In this document: in pieces, positions 10,409 through 21,721 of the stretch
How the letters are laid out: the number at the start of each line of letters is the position of its first letter
Numbering within the stretch: position 1 is the first letter of the stretch
Notes under the pieces: generated by a model
The model's input: the letters and a program-made list of their open reading frames with translations, nothing else
Told to the model about the DNA's origin: nothing
Databases searched by the model: none
Translations under genes and position numbers: made by a program
Origin: Gyrodactylus bullatarudis
Lineage: Eukaryota > Platyhelminthes > Monogenea > Gyrodactylidea > Gyrodactylidae
Direction: 5' to 3'
Length of the DNA: 64,000 nucleotides
Assembly (NCBI GenBank): GCA_012064415.1
Contig: SSNU01000204.1
Span: 1-64,000, forward strand

Positions 10409-10689
10409 AACCAAAAAGTATTACTTATTTCCTTATCTATGAAAAATGTATATATGTTGTGCCTAAAGTGTAACGATTGATGAAAATATAATTAGTTACA
10501 CTTTCAACGTTGAAAGTGTAACGAAAATATTTTTCCTCTCTATCCCTTTTCGGTATATGTCTGTTAGCATACAGTCTAGGCTAAAGTGGCTAACGAAAAC
10601 ATTTTACCCCTCTGTCCCTTTTTGATGGGGCTTGTAATCGTATTTTAATGTAATTAGTGACAAAAGAAGAGGAAAAGGCCGCCCAACAA

Positions 10690-10860
10690 CGAGAGGATAA
10701 CGGAAAAGATTGAATGGACAGTTACAAATCAGATTGAGCACAGTAATGATTTCAATGTAGTTCCCCCTAATATTTAAATGTTTACCAGGGTAGAGTCTGA
10801 AGAGAGCCGGCGAAATATAACGTTTATCACTAAAATATACGCTCGTTTTCTCGAACCTTC
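10690..10860 (+). mobile_element. Decayed PLE 3' tail
   Basis: At about 10713-10730 the frame reads NGQLQI, the remnant of the GQLQIDSFL end seen at 1243. It is followed 55 bases later by a hammerhead-like motif. The surrounding coding sequence is lost. Confidence 0.5.
10785..10832 (+). ncRNA. Hammerhead ribozyme-like motif, copy 4
   Basis: Core CTGAAGA (10797-10803), G10.1 at 10804 pairing C10811 (a true G-C closing pair here), loop AGCCGG, GAAA (10812-10815), stem III ATATA/TTTAT with one mismatch (10815-10827), cleavable base C10828. Stem I pairs ACT (10829-10831) with AGT (10794-10796). The 5' flank CCAGG pairs only imperfectly with the loop. Confidence 0.55.
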
Positions 10861-10897
10861 CTTATGAGTTTAGAAACCAACAATGATATTCTTGATG

Positions 10898-12925
10898 AAG
10901 TTTGACATATTACCGTTCAAATGGATGTAAATATCTTAATATTCTTGGAGGAGACCTTGCTAAACTTTCTGAATCCTTAATACTTAAGTCATTTAGTCTG
11001 ACAGGATCTCTTTGCACAGCATCTTTTGTTCAATATGTATATCAAACTACGCAAGAAATGGATATTGCACCGAATACACTAATAATTACAGAGGCTGCCA
11101 AATACAATACAAGCGCTACAAAGCATCTGAAGAATAACACGGCGTGTCACTTTTTTTTCGATCTGGAGGTATCAAAATAAACTAAAATGATCCTGATCCA
11201 AAATTTGACGCAGATTCTGTATCTGGTCTCAGAATTAACGAATTGAATTCAGTTTTGGAGATATTCGCAAAAAACGAAAATTTCGAATTTTCCCAAAACT
11301 GGAGTTACTAATTGATCAAAATCATTAAGAGAAATTAACTAATTGCCCAACAACTGGATATCATTAAATAGAAAATTAAATTCTGCGTCGATTGATGTAT
11401 GTATGAACGGGATAAAGAGAAAAAATTTGCGCAAAAAATAAAATCAAGTAAAATTTATTGAAAAAAAACCATAAAATTTGAGTGAAAATTTGTGTTTTCA
11501 AATTAACTCACGGCTTCAAATAGATCAAATTTCAAAATTTTCTTGGACAACCTAGATCGAAATTTTCTCCTCTTTCGATTAAGACCACTCTCAACTCTGT
11601 CAGACATCGTCTTCAGGTGTAAAATTGGACTTTTTAAGATGTTGTTCAACATTGGTATTTCTATTTAATATACTGTACCATATATTGTATATCCATATTG
11701 TAAACTCTTTTCGGCAATTAAAAAATCTGGATATACAATATATGGTACAGTATATTAAATAGAAATACCAATGTTGAACAACATCTTAAAAAGTCCAATT
11801 TTACACCTGAAGACGATGTCTGACAGAGTTGAGAGTGGTCTTAATCGAAAGAGGAGAAAATTTCGATCTAGGTTGTCCAAGAAAATTTTGAAATTTGATC
11901 TATTTGAAGCCGTGAGTTAATTTGAAAACACAAATTTTCACTCAAATTTTATGTTTTTTTTTCAATAAATTTTACTTGATTTTATTTTTTGCGCAAATTT
12001 TTTCTCTTTATCCCGTTCATACATACATCAATCGACGCAGAATTTAATTTTCTATTTAATGATATCCAGTTGTTGGGCAATTAGTTAATTTCTCTTAATG
12101 ATTTTGATCAATTAGTAACTCCAGTTTTGGGAAAATTCGAAATTTTCGTTTTTTGCGAATATCTCCAAAACTGAATTCAATTCGTTAATTCTGAGACCAG
12201 ATACAGAATCTGCGTCAAATTTTGGATCAGGATCATTTTAGTTTATTTTGATACCTCCAGATCGAAAAAAAAGTGACACGCCGTGTAATTATCCATTCCT
12301 GTACCATATTACTTGTCTGGCACACCTTCTCAACAATTTAGCCATCAAGATCAAAGAAACATATACTGACGTAAATAACTTGATTTCAACTGTTAAGGCT
12401 CTTTTGGTAAAAAATCGACGTCATCAGATCTTATTTGATCAAATTGGACAGCCTCCTCATGGGGTACTTGTCTTAAAGCAGCGAAGTACTATTCAACTCA
12501 TTTAATAGTTGGAAATTTAACGGAGAAAAACAGGAACAGTCAAAAGCTAAAAATGCTATTGCGGAAAAGAATCTGATTGAGGACCTTGTGAAATTCAAGA
12601 AAATTATGGTGGAGAACTTCCCCTCGTTTCCAAGTTCGAGTCAAAATCCTTTACAATTCATGATGGATTCAATATTCGTACAAATATGAATTTGCTCCAA
12701 TCCAATTTCGCTCAAACCTTATTCAGAAAAACGCCTTATGAAAAATGATATCTTTCAAATTTGCCATAAACTAAATCACAGATTATCCCCTTTTAAACAT
12801 TGCTCTTAAGATCTGCTCAACCGATATCCTGTGATGTTGAGCAGTCATTTTCTAAAATTAACCATTTTTTGAATAACAAATGTCATTTTAAAAATAAAAA
12901 TTTTGAGGATTACTTATTTTTGTAT
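10898..12925 (+). pseudogene. hAT-like transposase relic split by an insertion
   Basis: 10902-11137 and 12286-12505 form one frame interrupted by the palindrome. The join KHLKNN/YPFLYHITCLAHLLNNLA carries the CLAH-LN motif of hAT/BED-type transposases. Further on, about 12800-12937, the sequence reads QPISCDVEQSFSKINHFLNN, matching the hAT C-terminal dimerisation region. Between these (12506-12800) frameshifts and stops accumulate. The N-terminal BED finger and first catalytic region are missing. Old copy. Confidence 0.65.
11138..12285. repeat. 1,148-bp near-perfect palindrome (foldback element)
   Basis: Two 558-bp arms (11138-11695 and 11728-12285) are inverted copies with only isolated mismatches, around a 32-base loop. 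The ends read CACGGCGTGTCAC / GTGACACGCCGTG and are flanked by TAA on both sides (11135-11137, 12286-12288). TAA fits the TWA duplications of PIF/Harbinger elements. Removing the element and one TAA restores the flanking hAT reading frame exactly. No coding frame is evident in the arms, so it is non-autonomous. Near-identity of the arms points to a recent insertion or to gene conversion. Confidence 0.85.
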
Positions 12926-12937
12926 TCATCTGAATGA

Positions 12938-13842
12938 ATAAATCTGATTTTATATTATTGAAATGAAAAATTCGTTAGAGCATTTTATATGCGCATAAAA
13001 ATGATTTTAAAGGTCATATTTCTTGAAGCCCTAAGTATTACTAATTCTATATGAGAAGGATAACACGAGGGAAGTGAGATTACAAACTTTTATCGAGATA
13101 AAAGAATTCCGATGTAAATTTTCATCCTTTTTCCGAATCTCAAAAGGTTTGGTTATAATTTAGAAAAAAATGTAAAAAGCGCAATTTTTGAATAAGTTGA
13201 ATTTCAAAAGAGGAAAACGAGTTGATCCATTTAAAATTTATCAAAATTTCACACATGTTTAACCTATTCTGAAATCGTCCCTATGCTTGAAAAGTATTCA
13301 AAATTGCGTGTAAGTTGAAAAAGAGTTGACAAAGACATATCACTGAATTCTGATTTATTTTAACAAAAAATCACTGAATAAAAACTCAAATTATTCCAAA
13401 CCAAGATAGGAAAAATCTGAGCACAGAATCGAAAAAAGGATGAATAATTAACACCCGAATTTATATAACTTGCTAAAAGTTCGTTATTTTTTTAAATTCT
13501 ACTATCATAGTAATTGTAAAGCAGAACTAATGAAATTTTCATTTCATTTCATCAATCGTCTGATTTCATGTTTTTCCTGGTCTCGATGTTATTATTATCA
13601 TATTATTCGTGACCTCACTTTCGCCCATGTTGTTTACGAAGATTCCCGCAATAATCTACAGTCAAATCATTTTACAGACACATTTTAAATTTAACAAATG
13701 CTAAAAACCTAAGAAATTTAAGTAACACTAGGAATAAATATATTGGCAGTCAAAAAAATACTGGATGTTTTTATCTATGTAAGCAGGTATTTAATATTTT
13801 ATGTGTAAATCGTTTTCTGATAATATATACATTTAGAGCTAA
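12938..13842. other. Non-coding stretch
   Basis: AT-rich, with no supported gene or clear repeat. It precedes the open frame at 13843. Confidence 0.4.
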
Positions 13843-14154
13843 ATGATTATTCTTTCTCAAGTTCCCAGAAGAAAGCAAATCATTTACTACGATTTCAAAA
13901 ATAAAAGTGCAATTGATATTCTAGCAATCGAAGTTGAAAAATGTTCCATTTCATTAATTGGGATCAATGGAAAAACTTTGTTTACATTTTCTCCATTAGA
14001 ATATTATGAAAAATCGAGTTTTGTGATAAAATTGAAATCAAATGCAGATGAATATTATGCATTTAAAATTTCTGAAGATAAAACAAAAAAGTTGATTGAG
14101 GATTTGAAATCAATTGGATTCAACTCGAGAATCTTTGATAATAACTCTGAATAA
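13843..14154 (+). CDS. Small unknown protein, 103 residues
   Basis: ATG at 13843 to TAA at 14154, no intron needed. Its pattern of beta-like segments (QIIYYDFKNKSAIDILAIEV, SISLIGINGKTLFTF, SFVIKLKS, EYYAFKISED) followed by a helix (TKKLIEDLKSIGF) resembles a PH/PTB-like half-domain. It is reminiscent in layout, not in residues, of the exon at 1864-2156. It may be a last exon whose acceptor lies just upstream (atacatttag at about 13827-13836). Codon use is AT-biased like the neighbouring unknown exons. Confidence 0.35.
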   Translation: MIILSQVPRRKQIIYYDFKNKSAIDILAIEVEKCSISLIGINGKTLFTFSPLEYYEKSSFVIKLKSNADEYYAFKISEDKTKKLIEDLKSIGFNSRIFDNNSE

Positions 14155-14271
14155 AATATTAATATCATTGGAATATTTTTAAAATTTAATTCAAAACTTC
14201 ATTTCATAGTTATATCTGTTTTATTTTGTTGCCACAATTGAAACCAACAGGAGCAAATATGAATAAAAATA

Positions 14272-15559
14272 TAGTGGTCGACAAAAAAAAGTATCCAGTC
14301 TAAATTCATATTAACTTATATATATGAACTCCTAATAAAAGAAACTATACATCATTCGATAGAGAGAAAAAATTTCTATCCGTGTATGAACTCTGTTGTA
14401 TTTTAAATTCATTCATAGACTTTAAAATTCCGTTTTACTAGTTTCCATTGAATTGAAAAACGACAAATCAAAAGTATNNNNNNNNNNNNNNNNNNNNNNN
14501 NNNNNNNNNNNNNNNNNNNNNNNNNNNNNNNNNNNNNNNNNNNNNNNNNNNNNNNNNNNNNNNNNNNNNNNNNNNNNNNNNNNNNNNNNNNNNNNNNNNN
14601 NNNNNNNNNNNNNNNNNNNNNNNNNNNNNNNNNNNNNNNNNNNNNNNNNNNNNNNNNNNNNNNNNNNNNNNNNNNNNNNNNNNNNNNNNNNNNNNNNNNN
14701 NNNNNNNNNNNNNNNNNNNNNNNNNNNNNNNNNNNNNNNNNNNNNNNNNNNNNNNNNNNNNNNNNNNNNNNNNNNNNNNNNNNNNNNNNNNNNNNNNNNN
14801 NNNNNNNNNNNNNNNNNNNNNNNNNNNNNNNNNNNNNNNNNNNNNNNNNNNNNNNNNNNNNNNNNNNNNNNNNNNNNNNNNNNNNNNNNNNNNNNNNNNN
14901 NNNNNNNNNNNNNNNNNNNNNNNNNNNNNNNNNNNNNNNNNNNNNNNNNNNNNNNNNNNNNNNNNNNNNNNNNNNNNNNNNNNNNNNNNNNNNNNNNNNN
15001 NNNNNNNNNNNNNNNNNNNNNNNNNNNNNNNNNNNNNNNNNNNNNNNNNNNNNNNNNNNNNNNNNNNNNNNNNNNNNNNNNNNNNNNNNNNNNNNNNNNN
15101 NNNNNNNNNNNNNNNNNNNNNNNNNNNNNNNNNNNNNNNNNNNNNNNNNNNNNNNNNNNNNNNNNNNNNNNNNNNNNNNNNNNNNNNNNNNNNNNNNNNN
15201 NNNNNNNNNNNNNNNNNNNNNNNNNNNNNNNNNNNNNNNNNNNNNNNNNNNNNNNNNNNNNNNNNNNNNNNNNNNNNNGGTCTTTACTACTCCATGCCTA
15301 AAAGATGTCTGAGTGTTGTTCAAAACAACGGAGATTTTACAAAATAAAAATGGATACTTTTGATTTGTCGTTTTTCAATTCAATGGAAACTAGTAAAACG
15401 GAATTTTAAAGTCTATGAATGAATTTAAAATACAACAGAGTTCATACACGGATAGAAATTTTTTCTCTCTATCGAATGATGTATAGTTTCTTTTATTAGG
15501 AGTTCATATATATAAGTTAATATGAATTTAGACTGGATACTTTTTTTTGTCGACCACTA
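14272..15559. mobile_element. Tc1/mariner-type element with 205-bp inverted repeats
   Basis: Both ends begin TAGTGGTCGACAAAAAAAAG and extend as inverted repeats of about 205 bp (to about 14477 and from about 15354). TA is present on both sides (14270-14271, 15560-15561), the Tc1/mariner target duplication. The interior is an assembly gap, so a transposase cannot be assessed; an element of about 1.29 kb, if the gap size is right, could hold only a small or no transposase. Confidence 0.8.
14478..15278. other. Assembly gap (N run, 801 bases)
   Basis: A run of N inside the Tc1-type element. Open frames called across it are artefacts. Confidence 0.99.
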
Positions 15560-16461
15560 TATAATATAAAAATAATTTTATTTAACTTTAAATTTATTTC
15601 TTGTTTCTTGTTGTATGGTATTAGCTTTACCCAAGCACCTTTTAGCTGTCCTCTTGGAGCCATTTTGGAGGCGGGTTCATCTATAATAGATACATTAGAT
15701 CCAGTGTCAATTAAAAATAACTTATTTGAATTTTCACATCTGAATGCTAGCCTATGTTTTGTGTTATCCTTGCTTACTTTATTTACTTCTTCTTTTTTAA
15801 ACTGGCACTTTGTTTCGTTTGAACAGAACTTTGCCAGGGGTCCAAATTTGTAATGGGTAGGACAAAATTTCATTGTCCTGCCTTTTATTGTGAATTCAAT
15901 TACTTCCTTCTCTTCTCTGGCCTTTTTAGCTTTTGAGACGAAGTTTATTTCTTGAACTTTAGGTCTAAACTCATGGATTTTTTTAATCATTTCTGCTAGT
16001 TCGTCACTTGATTTCTTTTCAATATACGGAACTATGGCTGCGTAATCACTGAAATCCAATGTTTTTGGGAAGAGTGCTTTCCTTAGGCTTTCATTCGTGC
16101 AACATTCTTTAATTTTAATAAGTCTATGAAGAGGCTCTTCTATTTTTGATGATGAGTCTAATATTTCTTCAAATCTCTTTGAATTGGCTTTCGATGCTTT
16201 TGCAGTAATATAGTCAATGATTTGTTCGGCGGACATTTTCTTATCTTTAGCTTGTTGGAAGTAGTCTTTAATCTTAGGCTTCTCTGCGCATTTAGATTGA
16301 TAAATTGCCGTCATCATAAGATCTTTTCTTATTTCATCGTCGTCTATGCTTCTTAAGCGCCAAAATGACTTTGTCATTTCTTGCCACTCTGGTATACTAT
16401 CGTAAATCTTTGGTACGTTGTCCCACGTAGCGGCGTTGACGATTACTTTTTGTTGCCACAA
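15560..16461 (-). pseudogene. LTR-retrotransposon gag-protease fragment
   Basis: The minus frame of about 300 residues has a gag-like helical N-terminus (IPEWQEMTKSFWRLRSIDDD), then a C-x2-H-x3-FG-x2-A-x2-C box (CPTHYKFGPLAKFC) typical of Ty3/gypsy gag in invertebrates. It then has LFLIDTGSNVSII, the aspartic-protease active-site motif. The frame runs into the end of the Tc1-type element at 15559, so protease and the rest of pol are missing. The N-terminus lacks an ATG and shifts frame near 16461. Confidence 0.75.
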
Positions 16462-17559
16462 TTAGATTCTTTATGTTCCTCGTTGAATAGTTCTTTTATG
16501 AATTCATCATCTTCTGCTATAATCAGTATTGTTTATCACGTTTATAACTAGAATGGTCTCGTAAGGAATTCTATTTTATTGACAAATATAAACAATCTCT
16601 ATCACTTAGTTTTCAATTGTACAATCTTAATTTTGTTTTAATATTTCATATTTATGGATAATTTATAATATTTGTAAACTATTTTTGGATTGTACTTTGG
16701 ATGTACTTGGATTATTGTCATATTGTCCTTTATCTGTGAGTCTACTCACTACATATCAATGCCTACAATCATTTTAATTCGTATATTTATGAAATACAGA
16801 GACTGTTTTGTTCTCAACAATTAAAACATACTCAACAGTCAATTCAAAAGCCAAAAATCTTCTTGATTTTTATGGGTAGTAGATAGAATAAGATACAGTA
16901 GTACCCCAGAAATGGTTGTGGAAAACTAAACCCCTCTTCTCTCTACCCCTAAAATATTTCAAAATACTCGTGTTATCACTTGAAAGTAGGCATGTTATCA
17001 TTTTCCAACCAAATTTAGTTTCTGTCAATTTAAGGACCATTAGAAAGATGGTAACTTCTAGATTAATACTGTAAAATAAACTGCATCACTTAATTTAATT
17101 GTAGAAACAGTTCCAAAAATATTATGATATGTTATAATATTTCTCTCTTTTCATCAAAAATATCTTGGGATTGAAAAGAGGCCTGCTCCACCACAAAAAC
17201 AAACAATTCGTCAATCATTAATCATCCCTTATTATTACAGAGAAGATAAATTCATCTCTAGTTCATTGAAAATACTTAAGCAATCTTAAAATTTATAACT
17301 CAACAATTGAAAACTAAATTATTATCCTGATTTAAGATTTAACCCTCTCGCTCCCATGGCCGAAATAGAAGGATATCATAATTTTTTTCTGTAATCCTAC
17401 TAATTAGACTCATGTGATCAACGTTTGTTTCGATAATTTTTTTGTCGGATCACTCCTTCATAGTTTTTTCAATGAGGTCGTATACGTCCGATCGGTATTC
17501 AGAGGGCTACAAAAAAATCAAGTATACTTGTAAGCGACAATGTAATATTACAACTATCG
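16462..17559. other. Non-coding stretch
   Basis: The first 80 bases may encode more of the gag N-terminus in another frame (AEDDEFIKELFNEEHKESN on the minus strand). The rest shows nothing I can name. Confidence 0.35.
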
Positions 17560-17840
17560 AGAAATTAAGTTTTCCTTGAAGGATTGTGATAAACTTTTTG
17601 ATTTGAGGTCTATTATGTCTCACCTAAGCTTGACTACACAAAATCTCTTCTTTACTCTAATCTTTATTTTACTGAATAAGTCCTCTGATAATGAGACCTT
17701 TTATGTTCAATAAAATTTAACCTTGTATCTGTGAGATAAACGTTTGAACTGAAGAATCAACTGATTTCTGTTCCTAGTTCCCTTTTTGAACAGATTCTGC
17801 TGAAGTGCATTGGCGTGCTGGCTGCACTAGCTTGGGGATC
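17560..17840 (+). mobile_element. LINE 3' end fragment
   Basis: The plus frame reads LKDCDKLFDLRSIMSHLS and later SSDNETFYVQ. It matches the C-terminus and 3' UTR of the LINE at 2790-4650 (there on the minus strand), including the 'cttattcagt' and 'tctcacagtc..gaggtt' blocks. This is a typical 5'-truncated LINE insertion. Confidence 0.6.
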
Positions 17841-20800
17841 AAGATCAGTTTGAACTTTATTAAAACCTTACATCTCATTGAATTTTTTTTTTCTGTATCA
17901 TATGAATTAATTTCAATATAATGTTTTCATTTCAAAAAAAGTGCATGAGTAATACTCATTGAGTATTCAATTATGCACAAAAACATAATTTTATGTTAAA
18001 GGGCTACATACAATTATATATGCAGATTTATAATTAGTATTTTTTTCATACTGAGAACATTTTATTCAGTCAAATTCTGCTTAATAACATTATTCATTCA
18101 TGAGCGATGGATAATAATTTTGTGCATTGTGGAAATAATTGTCTTACTGAGTGTTTAGCAGCAACCTCTTAGGTTCTCATGTTGAATTCAGCCTTGAGAA
18201 TTTCGCCTTCATTGATTGAATATTCAATGATATCTTGACTTTTTTCACAATTTTATTTTAACTTAATGAGCCCCAAACCTGTTCTATAGTAGAGGACTTA
18301 ATAGGTATATTGAATAATTTTGCCAACTTTCATCGTTTTGGAAAAACTGAAAAAACTTCCAATTGTTTAATCATAATTGAGCATCTTGAACTATGGAGAA
18401 AATATAAAGAGAAGTCCTAAAATTGTACAATGAAGCCTTGAAATACATACTAACAAAAGTTACTCGGACCTCCTTGAATGAACCAATCATTTTTTATTTA
18501 GGATTTGACCTTAAAATTTAACATTGCAACTCGTAAATGTAACAGCATAGTTACCACAACCTTTTAATGTTCCTTAGAAACCTTATTTATTTTTAATGCT
18601 ACTCAATAGTAATAATGTGAAAATACAAACTCTTATGAAAACGATCCCTATTGACCAATCATATTAAAGAACCCTTATTAACCAATAAGATCAATAATTT
18701 GTTTAATCACGTGGGTACACAGTTCATATTTCTCTGTGTACACCCCGTGGTAAGTCGTCAAAACTATGAATCTCTCCTCTTCCTATCTAATGTACTTTTA
18801 TTAGCCTTTTTCTGATATTACATTATCACACAAGTTGTACAGTCCTCATCAAATATATGACTTTGCCTACTATATCATCTTCTTACATACCAACCACCAC
18901 ATAAAGAACACCCCCTATTTTGGTCTCTCACTTTGAATAAAAAAACCCCTCAATTTCGTCTGCAAAAGGTATAGTTTTTAATGATGATTGATTCTCATTG
19001 GCATACGCAAAAATCCAACCTAATTAGAATTTTCGCTGTACCGAAAGTAAAGTTTTACCAAAAAATTAAATAATCACTGATTAGCCAGGTAAGATAAACA
19101 AATTTCCACTTCTTTGTAAAACTTTTGAGAATATTCTTATAAAAAGTCTGAATTCAAATTTAAAATCATCGTAATTGTTTATTAAGGTTAATAAATTGCT
19201 ATTTTGAGGGATTTTTAAAAATTTTGGGACATTAAGGGTTAATTAGAAATTTTACTTCATACTGGACCATGGGATGATCCCATTCAAAATTATGTGAATT
19301 AGAAACTCTCTTTTTAATTTGAGCATGTATTTGAGTGTAAAATTGAATCCTTTTACTGATCCTAATAAATGTCATGGGATTTTATCAATCCTTTTAGTGT
19401 TCTTTCGTGATATATCCGCTCCAACATTGATAAATAATATATTTGAAATTATTGAAATTGGATATCAAGTAAGTTTAATATAGTTAAGTTCTCATATTGT
19501 CGTATTCATATATATATGACAATATTAATACACACAAGAGTAGGGTTCTGAAAACATTGAACCTTTTCATACAAAAAATCGTTTAACCATCAAAAATTTC
19601 CATTACTCTGATTGGTTTACAGAAAATAATCCAATAGAGTTTCAGTAACATGGAAAAATTTCTTTGTTCCCATTGGCTATTTGAATGGGTACAAAGGGTT
19701 CATAATGCTACACAAGAGTCACGCATTTCTCTTGCTGGAATTCTTTATCTTAGTTGTCCTTCCAACCAGAAAGCTATTGAGTAATTCTCTAATGATAAAC
19801 ATTTAAAAAAGGTCAAAAACTCCATTTTGGTCTCTTCAGACTTCATCCCCGGATCAGACTATATACAAGTACAATGCAAATTCGTCTACTCTTCCATCAG
19901 ATAAAAGGATCTCTGCTCAGAGAGGGGGACGATGTGCTGTTTTTGATGATCCTTTTTCAAGGCTGTTTCATTCTTGTCTCCTCAGAAATCATTTGTAACT
20001 GACCGTTGAGTCTTCGCTTAATCGATGGATCATTTCTCCCCTTATAATTTGCACTATAGTTGACTTCTTGGATTGTTCATTGATTGCCAACTCTAAATTA
20101 GTTGCTGGGGCTGTAGTTTGCCCTTGTGGTTGGGGATGATAGGCTACGAATTATGCATTATTTCATGCCTCTAAAAATTAAGAATTTAACCAGGTTAACG
20201 TATAAATACTAACCATTATAATCAATTGAGTTCATTATCTTATTGGATCAAGTAAAATAGGGAGGGGGGAGAAATTACTCTCAGTCTTTTGAATACTTTT
20301 GTCGTTTTATAAAACCGTCAATTTTTGAATGTCTGTTCTTTCTTCGTTTTTTTGTTGAGCAGTTTTTCTTTTCTTTTTTATCACTAATTATAAGTTGGCT
20401 GATGATTTAATTACAGGTGAAGTCCCCGTTTTCTATCCCTCTCTGCCCAAATAGTAATTAGCATCTCGAATTTATACCTAAACCATAATTTTTCTTAACC
20501 AATGAGAGAACAGGGAACCCTCAACCAATCAAATTTAAGCACAGTTATTTTTTGATTTCTAAGTAGGATTCCTGATGTGTTTCACATAAATAGCCTTAAA
20601 TAATATTTTATGAAAAAGATTTTTATGTAAAGGATTTAGTTATATATAGATCTATCTTTTGATATAATTTTCAGAATTCTAGCTTCAGAAATAAGAAAGC
20701 TTAAAAAATCTTCGTTTGAACTATAAAATTAGTACCATTAAATGCAGAATTCAAAGTTTAGCACTTTCCTAGAATTTCATACTGAAATATTATTCCGGGT

Positions 20801-21574
20801 TAAAACTAGACGGTTTTAAAGTTGAATGCGTCCAATTTTAAATTTCTAATCAATATTGAGAAAAGTCGTACTCCTAATGTTCCTAACCGATTACTAAAAA
20901 GGGGAGGAGTGGTGATCACACTATTTGGTTAAGTTAGAAATCCCAATGTCAAACCCCTCTTTCATTTTTACAGTGAGAGACCCCTCTCTTATTTTCACAA
21001 TGAGACCCCTTTTAACACGATCACTCGTATTTGTTCATACGAAAAATAATTATCGACATGTTGCATAGTCTATCTGGTTAGGAACATTTTTCATTACTTC
21101 TTTAAATTAATGGGAATAAAAATTTTTGGTATAGTTAATTACAATAGTATAATTATCAACCGTCGTTGACCTCTCGTTAGTTTCACAAACAACTCGATGT
21201 CTTAGTGAAAGGGGGAGAGAACATCTAAGATAAACTAATATATGAAATGATCTCAAAATAAAAAATATGCAGATTTATGACTTGGTAACATTGATCCGAA
21301 TCAGGAAAATTATTTCTGACAACGTTATTTTTGTTCCTTAGGAAGACAGACTTTTTCATACTACAGAGAATCAGATACTGAAAACTATCTGATAAATTTT
21401 GAGATAGAAAGATGATAGAGCTATTTGATCGATAAATTCGCATCGATAAAAACTATTTTCGAAAGAAAAATTATCGAATTCTAGTCATGAACAAAAATTT
21501 TCCTAGTCATTCTTAAACAGCTGATAAGGTGAATAATTTCAAACTTTTTTGTCTTTTCGAATTAAAAAATCAAC
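17841..21574. other. Long intergenic region
   Basis: No gene supported. Features seen: a hairpin at about 18708-18754 (CACGTGGGTACACAG and CTGTGTACACCCCGTGG), a small hairpin near 19497-19533, and several CCAAT/ATTGG words. At 19850-20130 there is a stretch with higher GC and short frames that could be decayed coding repeat. The right end is probably the 3' flank of ATF6. Confidence 0.4.
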
Positions 21575-21580
21575 TTTATT
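21575..21580 (-). terminator. Candidate polyadenylation signal of ATF6
   Basis: TTTATT on the plus strand is AATAAA in the gene's sense, about 140 bases after the ATF6 stop. Confidence 0.35.
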
Positions 21581-21721
21581 TTGAAAAAGAACAAGGAATA
21601 AACAAAAATTACAAACATGATTATGATGATTAATTTGATTAACTTTTAGTTATTATTCATATTACTCAGTGTAAAATATTTTTTAAAAATGGCGAAATTT
21701 ATCACGGAGAGGTTCAATTGT

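Noticed and set aside
11138..12285. Palindrome as an assembly artefact
   Set aside because: The TAA duplication and exact restoration of the hAT frame upon removal argue for a real insertion, although long reads should confirm it.
14409..15323. Long open frames on both strands across 14409-15323
   Set aside because: They consist almost entirely of N from the assembly gap.
15608..15853. Plus-strand gene of 81 residues
   Set aside because: It is the antisense shadow of the gag-protease frame.
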